Shown in pieces: positions 9,431 to 19,363 of a stretch of 64,000 bases of DNA (position 1 is the stretch's first letter; each line of letters starts with the position of its first letter). This DNA comes from Advenella kashmirensis WT001 (GTDB taxonomy: Bacteria > Pseudomonadota > Gammaproteobacteria > Burkholderiales > Burkholderiaceae_B): positions 3,348,001 through 3,412,000 of the forward strand of contig NC_017964.1 of the NCBI RefSeq assembly GCF_000219915.2. Direction: 5' to 3'. The notes beneath the pieces are model-generated. The model was not told where the DNA came from, ran no database searches, and was given only the letters and a program-made list of their open reading frames with translations. A program made the translations under genes and the position numbers.

Positions 9431-10585
9431 CTAGCCCGCAGCCTTCTTCACAAAATAATGGTTGTAGGCCATACGACGATTGTTATTGGTATCCATGTCC
9501 CAGGCTACCGCCCGCTCAGCGAACTTGCGTTGCGACTGTTCAATTTCCTTGAACAAGGCATTGTTTTCCGCTTTCTTGGTAATGATGTCGTCCCAGGTGG
9601 TCAATTGCTGTTGCAGGATGGCGTCCGGTGTCTTGTAGAATTTGACGTTGTCCTCTGTTTTGAGCTTGATATAGTCCTGGGAATAACGGTCAATCGCTTT
9701 CCATGACATATCGGCCGAGGCCGCTTCAACCGCATTCTGAATAATCGCCTTCATTTTGTCTGGCAGGCTGTTGTACTTGTCTTTGTTGAAGGTAATTTCA
9801 AATGTCTCGGAAGATTGGTGAAAGCTTTGCAGCATGCACACTTTGGAGACATCCGGGAATCCCAGCAAGCGGTCTGACGATGCATTATTGAACTCGGCGC
9901 CATCGAGCAGGCCGCGATCCAGCGCCGGTACGATTTCGCCACCGGGCAACGCGTTCACAGCTGCACCCATGGCGGTAAACAAATCAATGGCCAGACCATT
10001 GGTGCGAAATTTCACACCTTTCAGATCCTCTGCCTTCGCAATAGGTTTCTTGAACCAGCCCAGCGCCTGCGTTGGCATGGGACCGCTCAGAAAGGATACG
10101 ACATTGCCGCCGATGGAGTCGTACAGTTTGACCAGCAGCTCCTTGCCACCACCGTATTTGTGCCAAGCCAGCAGCATATTGGCGTCCATGCCAAATGCCG
10201 GTCCCGACGAAAAAAGAGCCAGCGCGTTCTGCTTGCCGTAGCTGTAACCCAATACACCATGCCCACCGTCCAGCGTACCTTTGGATACGGCATCGAGCAA
10301 GGCAAAAGCCGGCACCACGGCACCCGCAGGGAGCACTTCAATAGTGAGCTCACCACCGGTCATGTCATTGACTTTTTTCGCAAAATCGTTGGCATACTCG
10401 TGGAAAATATCGACAGTTGGCCAGGTACTCTGAAAACGAAACTTGATCGGTGTCTGTGCACTGACAATAGCTGGAAATCCCATCCCCACCGCAGCGACCG
10501 AGCCGGCGGCCGCTCCTCCCAGAAACTTGCGACGTGATGATTTTGGTGTTGCTGTCTGACGTTTTTTTGCGATGCGAGTTGTCAT
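9431..10585 (-). CDS. dctP: TRAP transporter substrate-binding protein, DctP family
   Basis: A 384-residue periplasmic binding protein. The N terminus carries a twin-arginine signal (SSRRKFLGGAAAGSVAAVGM) ending near IVSAQ, so it is probably exported folded. The mature part matches the TakP/DctP type used for 2-keto acids and related carboxylates (KFRFQSTWPTVDIFHEYAND; LKGVKFRTNG, where the Arg normally salt-bridges the carboxylate of the ligand). It is the first gene of dctP-dctQ-dctM. Ligand identity is not resolved. Confidence 0.88.
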   Translation of the reverse strand: MTTRIAKKRQTATPKSSRRKFLGGAAAGSVAAVGMGFPAIVSAQTPIKFRFQSTWPTVDIFHEYANDFAKKVNDMTGGELTIEVLPAGAVVPAFALLDAVSKGTLDGGHGVLGYSYGKQNALALFSSGPAFGMDANMLLAWHKYGGGKELLVKLYDSIGGNVVSFLSGPMPTQALGWFKKPIAKAEDLKGVKFRTNGLAIDLFTAMGAAVNALPGGEIVPALDRGLLDGAEFNNASSDRLLGFPDVSKVCMLQSFHQSSETFEITFNKDKYNSLPDKMKAIIQNAVEAASADMSWKAIDRYSQDYIKLKTEDNVKFYKTPDAILQQQLTTWDDIITKKAENNALFKEIEQSQRKFAERAVAWDMDTNNNRRMAYNHYFVKKAAG

Positions 10586-10950
10586 AATTGTCTCCTTTGT
10601 ACCTGTAATCTAATCATTGTTTATCATTTTTCATACATGTTACAAACTGCGACTGCAATGAAGTTTATACGCACAGATTCCGGTGTTGTCAAGAACATTC
10701 AGACATGTGTAAGTGCAGTTGTAATTTGCTAACTTTCGATGTAGGCCAATGGCGTTGGCTCAGCACCTGCATGATCCTTCCCTGGTGGGCGCCACAAGGC
10801 CACCCTGGCGGCCCGGCAAGGCAATTACAACTGCAATATATACAGGAAAACCCCCATGCCCCCGCACCGCGTCTGGACAATTGCGCAATGCTGTCAAATA
10901 ATCAACATCAGGCGTTTTTCCGTCCATTTTATTTTCACTGATTCTTTCCT
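10586..10950. other. Divergent intergenic region with repeated TTACAA-CTGC motifs
   Basis: Separates dctP (leftward) from a flavin oxidase gene (rightward). No gene is supported. Three related sequences occur: GTTACAAACTGC at 10639-10650, GCAGTTGTAATTTGC at 10715-10729 and its near-exact inverse GCAATTACAACTGC at 10822-10835. They look like operator copies for one regulator shared by the two divergent units; no regulator gene is adjacent. Confidence 0.4.
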
Positions 10951-12090
10951 ATGCCTGCACAACAATACCTGTTTGACGTTGCCCTTATCGGTGGCGGAAT
11001 AATCGGCTCGGCCACCGCCTACCATCTTTTACAACAGGAGCCACAACTGTCGGTTTGCGTTATTGAACCAGACCCCGGTTACGAGCTGGCCTCGGCCTTG
11101 CGCTCCTCAGGCGGCTGTCGCGTGCAGTTCACCAGCGCCGAAAACATCGCCATGTCGCTGTACAGCATTGATTTCATCAGAAATTTTGAGCATACGATGG
11201 CCACCGCACAACATCCGGCGCCAGTCGATTGGGTCGAGGGTGGCTACCTTTTTGTCGTGCCGCCCGAAGACACCAAAAACCTTGAGAGAAACGCCCGCTT
11301 CCAGCAATCCCAGGGTTGCATGCTGGACCTGCTATCGCCAGTAGAGTTAAAAGACCGATTCCCGGCCATGTACGTGGACGATCTGGGTGCAGGCGTGCAT
11401 ACGCCCCAAGATGGCTGGTGCGACCCGTATGGATTGCTTTGGGGCTTCCGTCGCAAAGCCATAGAACTTGGCGCGCAATACATTGCCGACCGGGTTGTAG
11501 CGGCCGATCACGATGCAATCAAGGCAAAGTCGGTCACCTTGAGCACCGGGCAGGTGATTCGCGCCGCATCGTTTGTCAATGCTACCGGCGCCTGGTCCGG
11601 CGATGTCGCCCGATTATTCAATATGTCATTGCCGATAGCGCCGGTGCGGCGCTTTGAGCATTACTTCACGCCGGGCAGTCACGTGGGCACTTTACCTTAT
11701 GTCAAGGATACGGCCCGGCTGGCCTTCCGTTCCGAGGGACAGGGCTATTCCGGCGGATTGGTCGATGGGGATGTGCCGCGTGGCTATAATTTCGAAGTTG
11801 ATCACCATAACTTCGAAGATGTGGTCTGGCCGGCAGTCGCCCATCGCTTTCCGGCCTTTGAGGCGGCCCGTTGCCACCGCAGCTGGGCCGGGCTGTATGA
11901 AGTAAACGAATTGGACGGTAACCCGGTGATCGGCGCATGGAACTCGCGCCTGCCTAATCTTTATACCGTAGCGGGTTTTTCAGGGCATGGCATGATGCAC
12001 GCGCCTGCGGCTGGTCGCGGCATTGCGGAGCTGATCGTTCACGGCCGGTTCCAGACTATTGATTTGTCTCGCCTTGGCTATGAAAGGTAG
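10951..12090 (+). CDS. FAD-dependent oxidoreductase, DAO family
   Basis: A 379-residue flavoprotein with an N-terminal Rossmann fold (DVALIGGGIIGSATAYHL, residues about 8-25) and a DAO-family C terminus ending in a glycine-rich FAD contact (TVAGFSGHGMMHAPAAGRGI). The family oxidises secondary or primary amines such as sarcosine, glycine or D-amino acids. It is cytoplasmic with no signal peptide. It is divergent from the TRAP operon, which may import its substrate or a related acid (inference from position). It is not followed by other subunits, so a monomeric oxidase or dehydrogenase is likely. Confidence 0.85.
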   Translation: MPAQQYLFDVALIGGGIIGSATAYHLLQQEPQLSVCVIEPDPGYELASALRSSGGCRVQFTSAENIAMSLYSIDFIRNFEHTMATAQHPAPVDWVEGGYLFVVPPEDTKNLERNARFQQSQGCMLDLLSPVELKDRFPAMYVDDLGAGVHTPQDGWCDPYGLLWGFRRKAIELGAQYIADRVVAADHDAIKAKSVTLSTGQVIRAASFVNATGAWSGDVARLFNMSLPIAPVRRFEHYFTPGSHVGTLPYVKDTARLAFRSEGQGYSGGLVDGDVPRGYNFEVDHHNFEDVVWPAVAHRFPAFEAARCHRSWAGLYEVNELDGNPVIGAWNSRLPNLYTVAGFSGHGMMHAPAAGRGIAELIVHGRFQTIDLSRLGYER

Positions 12091-12100
12091 AGCAACACAA

Positions 12101-12119
12101 ACCCTATCCTGAACAGGGT
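12101..12119. terminator. Weak hairpin between convergent genes
   Basis: ACCCT and AGGGT arms enclose a 9-base loop eleven bases after the oxidase stop. The stem is short and lacks a T tract, so termination is only suggested by its position between convergent genes. Confidence 0.25.
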
Positions 12120-12227
12120 ATTCTCTGAAGGCGACAAAACGATCGTAGTGTTCAGTTTACACTAGCCCTTTATGGCAAGGAAACACATCATGCCCTGGCG
12201 TGAATTATGCGTCCAACCCAGCGGGCA

Positions 12228-12806
12228 CTACCGCCCGCTCACGACAATTTCATCGCCGATCGCATAAAACTGACCGCCGGCGATATAGTGCAGCGTACGC
12301 AATGCAGGGTCGGCGCTGGCGAACTCCCAATGCCCATTGCGGAAAACGCGGCTGTCGGCCCAGGCGCCAATGATTTCGGCAATAAAAAGGTCATAGTGCG
12401 CCTGATTGTGCGGCTCCGGAATCAGCCTGCAGGCCAGCCAGGCTGCGCATCCCACCACAAAAGGCAGATCAAATCCATCCATGCGAAACAGCTTCGTGCC
12501 AGCGGCTTGCAACTTGCCGGGTTCATCATTCAGACCATGGTTTCCCACATAGTGAGTCATCTGCGCCTGTGCAACTGTGGGTATCTGTACGACAAATGTA
12601 CCGGCATTCTCGACGAGCCTGCGTGTACACGTACTTTTATCGAGCACGACGGTCAGCTTCGGAGGCGAAAAATCAAGACCACAAGCCCATGCTGCAGCCA
12701 TGACATCCTCCACGCCGTCATGGGCGGCAGACACCAGGATCGTGGGGCCGTGATTGATCAGCCGATAGGATTTTTCCAAGGGAACGGGTTCGATATACTG
12801 ATTCAT
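12228..12806 (-). CDS. Flavin reductase family protein
   Basis: A 192-residue protein of the flavin reductase-like FMN-binding split-barrel family: the N-terminal block PTILVSAAHDGVEDVMAAAW and the segment LTVVLDKSTCTRRLVENAGT are typical. Family members reduce FMN or FAD with NAD(P)H for monooxygenases, or act as flavoprotein oxidoreductases. No monooxygenase partner is adjacent. It stands alone, convergent with the oxidase and divergent from the Bug-aldolase-SDR operon. Confidence 0.85.
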   Translation of the reverse strand: MNQYIEPVPLEKSYRLINHGPTILVSAAHDGVEDVMAAAWACGLDFSPPKLTVVLDKSTCTRRLVENAGTFVVQIPTVAQAQMTHYVGNHGLNDEPGKLQAAGTKLFRMDGFDLPFVVGCAAWLACRLIPEPHNQAHYDLFIAEIIGAWADSRVFRNGHWEFASADPALRTLHYIAGGQFYAIGDEIVVSGR

Positions 12807-12959
12807 AATGCATCCTGCGAATAATCATGGAGCGCTGGCACGTCTAGTCAGGTTTGATGGCTTTGCGCCTACCGGTTCCACCGAATTGAACACCCCGTTC
12901 ACTTTTGGTGAAGTCAGCGTTTTTCATTGACAAATAGACTGACCGTCTGCTGATCGATA

Positions 12960-12998
12960 CTATTGGTCATGAAATGTAGACATATACATGACCAATAG
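12960..12998. promoter_or_regulatory. Long perfect dyad upstream of the Bug-aldolase-SDR operon
   Basis: CTATTGGTCATG at 12960-12971 is repeated in perfect inverse at 12987-12998 with a 15-base spacer that itself contains ATGT-AG-ACAT. It ends 32 bases before the ATG at 13031, the position expected for an operator. No regulator gene lies next to it. Confidence 0.5.
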
Positions 12999-13030
12999 CA
13001 TTATAAATTCAAACATAATCAGGACGAGAC

Positions 13031-14013
13031 ATGACACATGGCTATTTGATTAAAGGCATGCTGGCAACTGCATGATGGCACTTATGGCAGGTGCAGGCGC
13101 GGCCCCAGCACAGTATCCAGCCAAACCAATTACGATTGTGGTTGGCTTTCCTCCGGGAACATCGACCGATGCCATTGCCCGTATCCTTGCCAATAAAATG
13201 AGCAAAGACCTGGAGCAGCCTATCATCGTTGAAAACAAGCCAGGCGTGGGCGGCAGCCTGGGGGCCGGCCTGGTTGCCAAGGCCAGGCCCGATGGCTATA
13301 CCCTGGTGCTCTCGGCCACCGCACCCATGAACATCAATCCGCACGTTTACAAGTCCCTGACCTATGATGCGACAAAAGATTTCGAACCGATAGGGCAAAC
13401 GACCTGGCTACCCTATGTGCTGGTCACCAACAACAGCAAAGGGTTAAAAACCTTTAAAGACCTGATCGCCTATGCAAAAAGCAACCCGGAGAAACTGACC
13501 TTTGCCTCTATCGGCAAAGGCACGACCAGTCATCTGCTGATGGAATTACTGATGAAGGAGACAGGCACAAAAATGGTGCACGTGCCCTATTCTGGCAGCA
13601 CCCAGTCCCAAACAGACGTGATAGGTGGCAATGTTGATATGACATTTGACACCGTCGTGTCAGCAATGCCCCACGTCAAAGCTGGCAAACTGAATGGCCT
13701 GGCCGTCAGCGTAGCAAACCGCGCCAAGCTGGCGCCCGACATTCCGACCATTCAGGAACAGGGCTTGCCTAATTTCAACATGGGCGCCTGGCTGGGAGTA
13801 TTCGCCCCCAAAGGCACGCCGCGCGACATTGTGGATAAGTTGCACACCGAATTGAATCGAACGCTCAGCGATAAGCCAACCAATGACAAACTGGTGGCGC
13901 TGGGTTCCGAAGTCGTCATGAGCGAGACGCCCGAGGCCTTCGGCAAAATGGTTCAGGAAAACTATGACACCTGGGGAAAAATTGTGAAAGAAGCAGGAGT
14001 AGACCAAAAATGA
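13031..14013 (+). CDS. Bug-family tripartite tricarboxylate transporter binding protein (frameshift in signal peptide)
   Basis: The mature protein (QYPAKPITIVVGFPPGTSTD onward) is a classic Bug/TctC receptor with the conserved GG and NKPGVGG motif. An open frame starts at 13072, but its leader lacks a charged n-region. An ATG at 13031 after an AGGACGAG site reads MTHGYLIKGMLATA and then hits TGA; one missing base there would fuse it to MALMAGAGAAPAQ, a perfect signal peptide. I therefore place the start at 13031. These periplasmic proteins deliver carboxylates or other small acids to TctAB. The ATGA overlap with the aldolase gene suggests it feeds that pathway. Confidence 0.82.
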
Positions 14014-14753
14014 AATACAGCAATAGCGAATGGGAAGCCCGGGTTGACCTGGCGGCATGCTACCGGCTCATGCCGCTCTTTGGCATGAGCGATCTGGTAT
14101 ACAACCATATTACTGCACGCATTCCCGATACCGATGACGAGATACTGATCAATCCTTATGGCTATATGTATGAAGAAATCACAGCTTCCAGCCTGATCAA
14201 AATCAATATAAAAGGCGAGGTGCTCGATAACCCGCACGCAGATGGCACTAGCATCAATCAGGCCGGATACGTCATTCACAGTGCCGTGCACGCATCGCGC
14301 CATGACGTCGGTTGTGTCATTCATACCCATTCTCGGGCGGGAATGGCCGTATCTGCAATGGAATGCGGTTTGCTGCCAATTACGCAGACGTCAATGCGCT
14401 TTAAGGACATTGCCTATCACGACTACGAGAGTGTCGCCATCGACATGGATGAGCAGCAGCGCCTTGTAGCCGATCTTGGCCACCAGGACGCAATGATTCT
14501 GCGCAACCATGGATTGCTGGTGGCCTCGCCATCCATTGCTGAAGCATTCAACGCCATGTACTGGCTTGAGATGGCGTGCCGGGCCCAGGTTGATGCATTG
14601 GCCGGCAACACCAAGTTGATTATCCCTTCAGCAGAAGTAGTAGACAAAACACATCATCTGTACCAACCCAGCGTAAGACGTCCATTCGGCATCATGGAGT
14701 GGCCGGCCATGCGTCGGTATCTGGATCGCCGCGATGCGAGCTACAAAGATTGA
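14010..14753 (+). CDS. Class II aldolase/adducin family protein
   Basis: A 247-residue zinc-dependent class II aldolase/adducin protein. Zinc ligands are visible in IHTHSRAG and in the later RNHGLL segment; the conserved NHITAR and NPYGYMYEEIT segments lie near the N terminus. The family cleaves sugar-phosphates (fuculose, ribulose) or decarboxylates acids; the absence of a kinase nearby and presence of a Bug receptor favour an organic-acid substrate. It overlaps the Bug gene by four bases. Confidence 0.85.
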   Translation: MKYSNSEWEARVDLAACYRLMPLFGMSDLVYNHITARIPDTDDEILINPYGYMYEEITASSLIKINIKGEVLDNPHADGTSINQAGYVIHSAVHASRHDVGCVIHTHSRAGMAVSAMECGLLPITQTSMRFKDIAYHDYESVAIDMDEQQRLVADLGHQDAMILRNHGLLVASPSIAEAFNAMYWLEMACRAQVDALAGNTKLIIPSAEVVDKTHHLYQPSVRRPFGIMEWPAMRRYLDRRDASYKD

Positions 14754-14758
14754 AACGT

Positions 14759-15538
14759 ATGACCGAAACCTGTCAGAACACACTGTTCGATTTCCGCAAT
14801 CAGGTGGCGTTTGTCACCGGTTCGACCCGCGGCCTGGGCTATGAAATAGCTCAGGGTTTGGCACAAGCCGGCGCAAAGGTTATTGTTCACGGTCGTGATG
14901 AATGCAGCGCACAAGCCGCGTCCCGCAAACTGGAAGCCCTGGGGCTGGCGACAGACTGGGTGGCATTTGACCTGGACGATCGGGAGGCCTGCCAGCGCGC
15001 CTTTGAACAAATAAGAGATAGCCATCAGCGTCTTGATATCCTGGTAAACAATGCGAGCATCAGAATGCGTCGGCGATTGCAGGATATTGATGCCATGGAG
15101 CTCGAAGCCATCACCCGCACCAATATTCTGTCTACCATTGAAATTTCACGTGCGGCCGTCTCCCTGATGAAGTTAAACCATTACGGACGAATCATTACGA
15201 TCAGTTCAATCGCAGGACAAATCGTTCGTTTTGGCGATTTTATCTATCCGGTAACCAAACAGGCGCTCAATACCGTGACCCGCTCGTTAGCGGTCGAATT
15301 TGGGCGGGACGGTATATTGAGCAATGCCATCGCACCGGGGACTTTCGCCACTCAATTTAATCAGGCGTTGATCGAAAACCCCGACAATATTGCCAAAATG
15401 CAGGAACGTAATCCCCTGCAACGCTGGGGTAATCCCGTAGAAATTGTGGGCCCGGTACTTTTCCTTGCCTCTGCCGCAGCCTCGTATGTAAACGGTCAGG
15501 TACTGGCGGTAGACGGCGGTTTCTCCATTTCGTTCTAG
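14759..15538 (+). CDS. SDR-family NAD(P)-dependent oxidoreductase
   Basis: A 259-residue classical short-chain dehydrogenase. The ATG at 14759 is used because an upstream in-frame start would reach into the aldolase gene. Motifs: cofactor TGSTRGLG, NNAS, catalytic Ser in TISSIAG, YPVTK active site, and a C terminus with NGQVLAVDGGFSISF. It probably oxidises or reduces a hydroxy acid or polyol in the same pathway as the aldolase six bases upstream. Confidence 0.88.
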   Translation: MTETCQNTLFDFRNQVAFVTGSTRGLGYEIAQGLAQAGAKVIVHGRDECSAQAASRKLEALGLATDWVAFDLDDREACQRAFEQIRDSHQRLDILVNNASIRMRRRLQDIDAMELEAITRTNILSTIEISRAAVSLMKLNHYGRIITISSIAGQIVRFGDFIYPVTKQALNTVTRSLAVEFGRDGILSNAIAPGTFATQFNQALIENPDNIAKMQERNPLQRWGNPVEIVGPVLFLASAAASYVNGQVLAVDGGFSISF

Positions 15539-15728
15539 CGGTGGGCAAATACTCTCCGGCGCTGGCCTGCTACGACATGATGCACTTTATATGTGCGCCG
15601 GATCAACCTAGCAAAGGCGCTGAATTCACAAATATTGAGTATTGAGCGCTAGCAATGACACCTCTTGTTCAGATGGGTGACATAAATATTCTCTATAATT
15701 GCAGCTTACATCCCACGGAGCATCGCGA

Positions 15729-16801
15729 GTGTCATTTCTTTACGTTCTGATTCTGGTAGTGCCGGCGCTTGCAACAGCACTCGCTTTTATGCCCAGCAGT
15801 CACTGGACCATCCGCAGCCTGGACTTTCCCAGAGTACAAATTGCTGTTCTGTGTCTGGCAAGCCTGGGCCTCACAGTATTGAACCCGCCCGCCGCCTCTG
15901 GATTAGTGATTTTTTTGCTCGCGGCAAACCTGATCGCCCTCATTTACCAGCTCTATAAAATCTTTCCGTATACCCGCCTGGCTAAAACTGAAGTCCTAAG
16001 CAACCATGCGCCGGATGACGACCGAACCGTGTCGCTGCTTTCCTCTAATGTACTGACGCCCAACCGCCGTAGCGATGCGCTGATTGCACTGGTCAGGCAA
16101 TACAAGCCTGATCTGCTGCTAACGCTGGAATCTGATGCGTGGTGGCAGAATGCATTGGCAGGCCTGGAAGAAGATTATCCATACCGCGTGGCCATCCCCC
16201 TGGACAACCTGTACGGCATGCACCTATATTCGCGCCTGCCATTGGAAAATACAGAAGTGTTGTATCGGGTGGAAGAAGATATCCCGTCCATTCGCAGCCA
16301 GGTGATATTGCGCTCCGGTGAAAAATCCGGATTTACTGCCTGCATCCCACGCCGCCCAGCCCAACCGAAAGCGAAACATCAAAGCCTAGGGATGCAGAAC
16401 TGCTGCTGGTAGGCAAACAGATACGGGAACTGGATGAGACTGCACTGGTCTTTGGTGATTTGAATGACGTGGCCTGGTCCTACTCTACTCGTCTGTTCAA
16501 GAAAGTGAGCGAATTACTGGACGCCCGCATCGGCCGCGGCATGTTCAATACCTTCCATGCGCACTACCGCTTTTTGCGCTGGCCGCTGGATCATATTTTC
16601 CAGAGCGCCGAATTCCAGATCAAGCACATGGCCAAGCTCCCCGACATCGGGTCCGATCATTTTCCCATCTATGCAAAGTTTCAGTACTGCCCGGCGCAGG
16701 AAGACTTGCATGAAGTGGAAACGGCTGACGCCGAAGAGATGGCGCAGGCAGACGAAAAAATTACCGAGGACGCCAGGAGGTCCAATGACAGCTGTGATTA
16801 A
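15729..16801 (+). CDS. Endonuclease/exonuclease/phosphatase family membrane protein (one frameshift)
   Basis: The GTG at 15729 follows a GGAG site. Two or three hydrophobic helices occupy the first 90 residues; the rest is an EEP-fold catalytic domain. The frame changes near 16340 (FTA joins HPTPPSPTES). Catalytic signatures LLTLESDAWW, GDLND and GSDHFP are intact after joining. Homologues are membrane-anchored proteins of unknown substrate with the EEP hydrolase domain outside. The C terminus is acidic and poorly conserved. The active-site residues argue for a functional hydrolase. Confidence 0.8.
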
Positions 16802-16859
16802 CTCATAGTCCTGGACCAGTCAACCAATACCTTTATGACGGATGTATCAATGCAGTTAC

Positions 16860-16877
16860 GACCACGCTAGCGTGGTC
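16860..16877. terminator. Perfect 18-bp palindrome
   Basis: GACCACGCTAGCGTGGTC lies about 60 bases after the EEP gene. It could fold as a short hairpin terminator without a T tract or serve as a protein-binding dyad. Confidence 0.35.
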
Positions 16878-16966
16878 CCGTCTTACCCGTCACGCATATA
16901 TCTGTTGTGCTTCACGTCTTGCGTGAACGCTTGGATGCATGGCCTGCGCCGCGCAGTCGGGGTGCT

Positions 16967-16990
16967 GGGCGCTCCAACCGGGGAGCGCCC
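16967..16990. terminator. GC-rich hairpin
   Basis: GGGCGCTCC and GGAGCGCCC form a perfect 9-bp stem around AACCGG. There is no T tract on either side. It may be a structured terminator or leader element between the EEP gene and the receptor operon. Confidence 0.4.
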
Positions 16991-17115
16991 ACATAAGCAT
17001 TGAACACGGCGGCTGGGCACATGCAAAGTGGGTCGCGAAAAACTGAGTCATTGCATCCAGACCCTTGTATTTCAATTGGTTTGCCGCAAGTTGGCCGGAG
17101 AATTTATAAAGCTAT

Positions 17116-17134
17116 GTAATAATTCTCATTTCAA
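17116..17134 (+). promoter_or_regulatory. Candidate Fur box
   Basis: GTAATAATTCTCATTTCAA closely resembles known iron-regulatory boxes such as that of E. coli fecA (AATAATTCTTATTT core). It lies 30 bases before the receptor start, so iron repression of the whole downstream uptake operon is likely. Confidence 0.6.
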
Positions 17135-17164
17135 TTTTTCGCCCTCTTTGATCGGATCTTCCTG

Positions 17165-19265
17165 ATGCATAAAAATATTCTATTAGCTATTACGGCAGTA
17201 TGTACCACGACATCTGTAAAGGCTCAGGAAGCGCCCCAAGTTCTGGCTCCCATTGTTGCCACCGCCTCCCGCTCTGATATTGACCCCGAAAATGCGCCGC
17301 AAAAGATCGTCATTATTGATTCGGAGCAAATCCAGCAGCAGCTGGCCATTTCAACCAATTCATCCAATGTCCTGAGCAATTTGCTGCCGGCCTACACACC
17401 GAGCAGGGACAAAATGAACGGCAGTGGCGAAACCCTGCGAGGCAGAACGCCCCTGATCATGATTGATGGCGTACCGCAATCGAACCCCTTGCGCCCGACT
17501 GGGCGTGAAGTGCACACGATCGACTACTCCATGGTCGATCATATAGAAGTCATCAACGGCGCGACTGCATCCAACGGCATCGGCGGCACCGGCGGGGTGA
17601 TCAATATTGTGACCAAAAGCCGGAGCCGGGTACGATCAATCAGCATTTCGGCATTCAGGCCACCACGCCTACATCACAATTGAAATCGGAGAGCATGGGA
17701 TACAAAACCACGTATGGCATTAATGGCCGCAGTGGAAACTTTGAGTATTTGCTTTCGGGCAGTTATGAAAGCCAGGGTCTGGCGCTGGACGGCTGGAACA
17801 ATATGATTGCCGCCGACAACACCCAGGGCGATCTGATGAGCTCACGCTCCTATAACATTCTGGCCAAGCTGGGCTATTGGATCGATGACGACCAGAAGCT
17901 GCAACTGAGCATGAATCATTATCGGATCAAGGGGCGCATGGACTATATCGGCATCAAGGGTGACCGGGAGGCCGGCATTCCGTCCACCTCGGTGCGTGGC
18001 ACCCCTGAAGGGGTGGCGCCAAGCAATACGGTATGGACCACGGCCCTGAGCTACGAAAACCTCAACCTGGGCAATGCCGGAATCAAATTGAATGCGATGG
18101 TGTTCAACCAGCGCTTCGAGGGGCTTTTTGGCGCCGCCAATTCCGGCACGTTCCAGGATGCACGCATTGCGCCCGTGGGCACGCTGTATGATCAGTCCGT
18201 TTCCAAAGCAAATAAATGGGGAACCAAGCTGTCTTTGACCAAAGATGATCTGCTGGACGGCAAACTGAAATTGACCGGCGGTTTTGATACCCTGATCGAC
18301 AAAGGCGACCAAGGCCTGTATCTGACCGGTCGCACATATGTACCGGAGTCCAAATACACAAGCTATGCACCGTTCGTGCTGGCCGAATACAAATTGCTGG
18401 ACAATCTGACTGTCTCTGCCGGCTATCGCTACGAAATGGGACAACTTGATGTGCAGTCGTATCGTACCCTGGCTGCCTATAAAAACGTATCTGTGCAAGG
18501 TGGAAAGCTCAAATTCAATGAAGGACTGTTCAGCACAGGCATTGTCTATAAACCAACGGATAATTTGACCTTATTTGGCAGTTTCTCACAAGGGTTCGAT
18601 ATGCCCGACGTTGGTCGCGCCTTGCGTTCGATCAACACGCCCGGACAGTCTATTGATAACTTCCAGGCGCTCAAACCCATACTGACAGACAACTACGAAG
18701 TAGGCTTGCGCTACAAAAACGACCGCTTTGATTTTGATCTGAGCTATTACCAATCGAATTCAAAATATGGCGCGCGAGTCGTACCGGTCGATGGTCAGTT
18801 CCAGTTGGCACGGGAAAAGACGCGGATCCAGGGCATCGAGACCGGCCTGGGTGTTCACATCAATGACCGGCACTATGCAAAAATCGGCTACTCCTATATG
18901 CACGGCAAGTATGACAGCGATGATAACGGCAGCCTGGATGCCAAGCTGGGTGCATTGAATGTAGCCCCCAACCGCATTGTGGCAAGCTGGTCTGCCAAAT
19001 GGACTGACAAACTGAGTTCCTTCCTGCAAGTCAATTATGCGTTCAGCCAGAAATTCGACGAAAAAGACTCGGACTTTACCGGCTATGCCTGGTTGACTTG
19101 TCTTTGGACTATAAACTGCCAAAAGGCACGATCAGCGTATCGGCAGCCAACCTGTTGAACAAGAAATACCTGACCTATTACTCACAAAGTGGCCTGGTTG
19201 ATCCGCTGCGATATTTTGCGGGTCGTGGTCGCACCGTCACCGTAGGATATTCGGTCAACTTCTAA
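17165..19265 (+). CDS. TonB-dependent siderophore receptor (two frameshifts)
   Basis: A roughly 700-residue outer-membrane receptor. The N terminus has a signal peptide (LLAITAVCTTTSVKA), a TonB-box-like stretch (APIVATAS) and a plug domain (RGRTPLIMIDGVPQ; NGATASNGIGGTGGVINIVTK). The frame changes near 17630 and near 19095; after joining, the barrel ends with NLLNKKYLTYY and a C-terminal Phe (VGYSVNF), the expected assembly signal. It imports a ferric chelate, possibly a carboxylate or hydroxamate siderophore, for the adjacent Fec-like ABC system. It is preceded by a Fur box and its stop overlaps an ATG (TAATG) of the next gene. Confidence 0.87.
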
Positions 19266-19363
19266 TGAACGCGCTATTACAACTGTGGACAAGCCAGGAG
19301 GCACCGTATCGGAGCTGCGCAAGCACAACTGTGCTTGCGCCAGCACATACTGGCGCGACCGGC

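Larger units (their letters stand above)
16802..17164. other. Intergenic region with two hairpins and a Fur box
   Basis: No convincing gene. It holds the palindrome at 16860-16877, a strong GC hairpin at 16967-16990, and the Fur box at 17116-17134 before the siderophore receptor. A small leftward open frame with a Cys-rich middle (16890-17075) has no ribosome site and was not accepted. Confidence 0.5.

Noticed and set aside
16890..17075. Small leftward open frame with Cys/His before the receptor gene
   Set aside because: No ribosome site, overlaps a strong hairpin, and no family resemblance.
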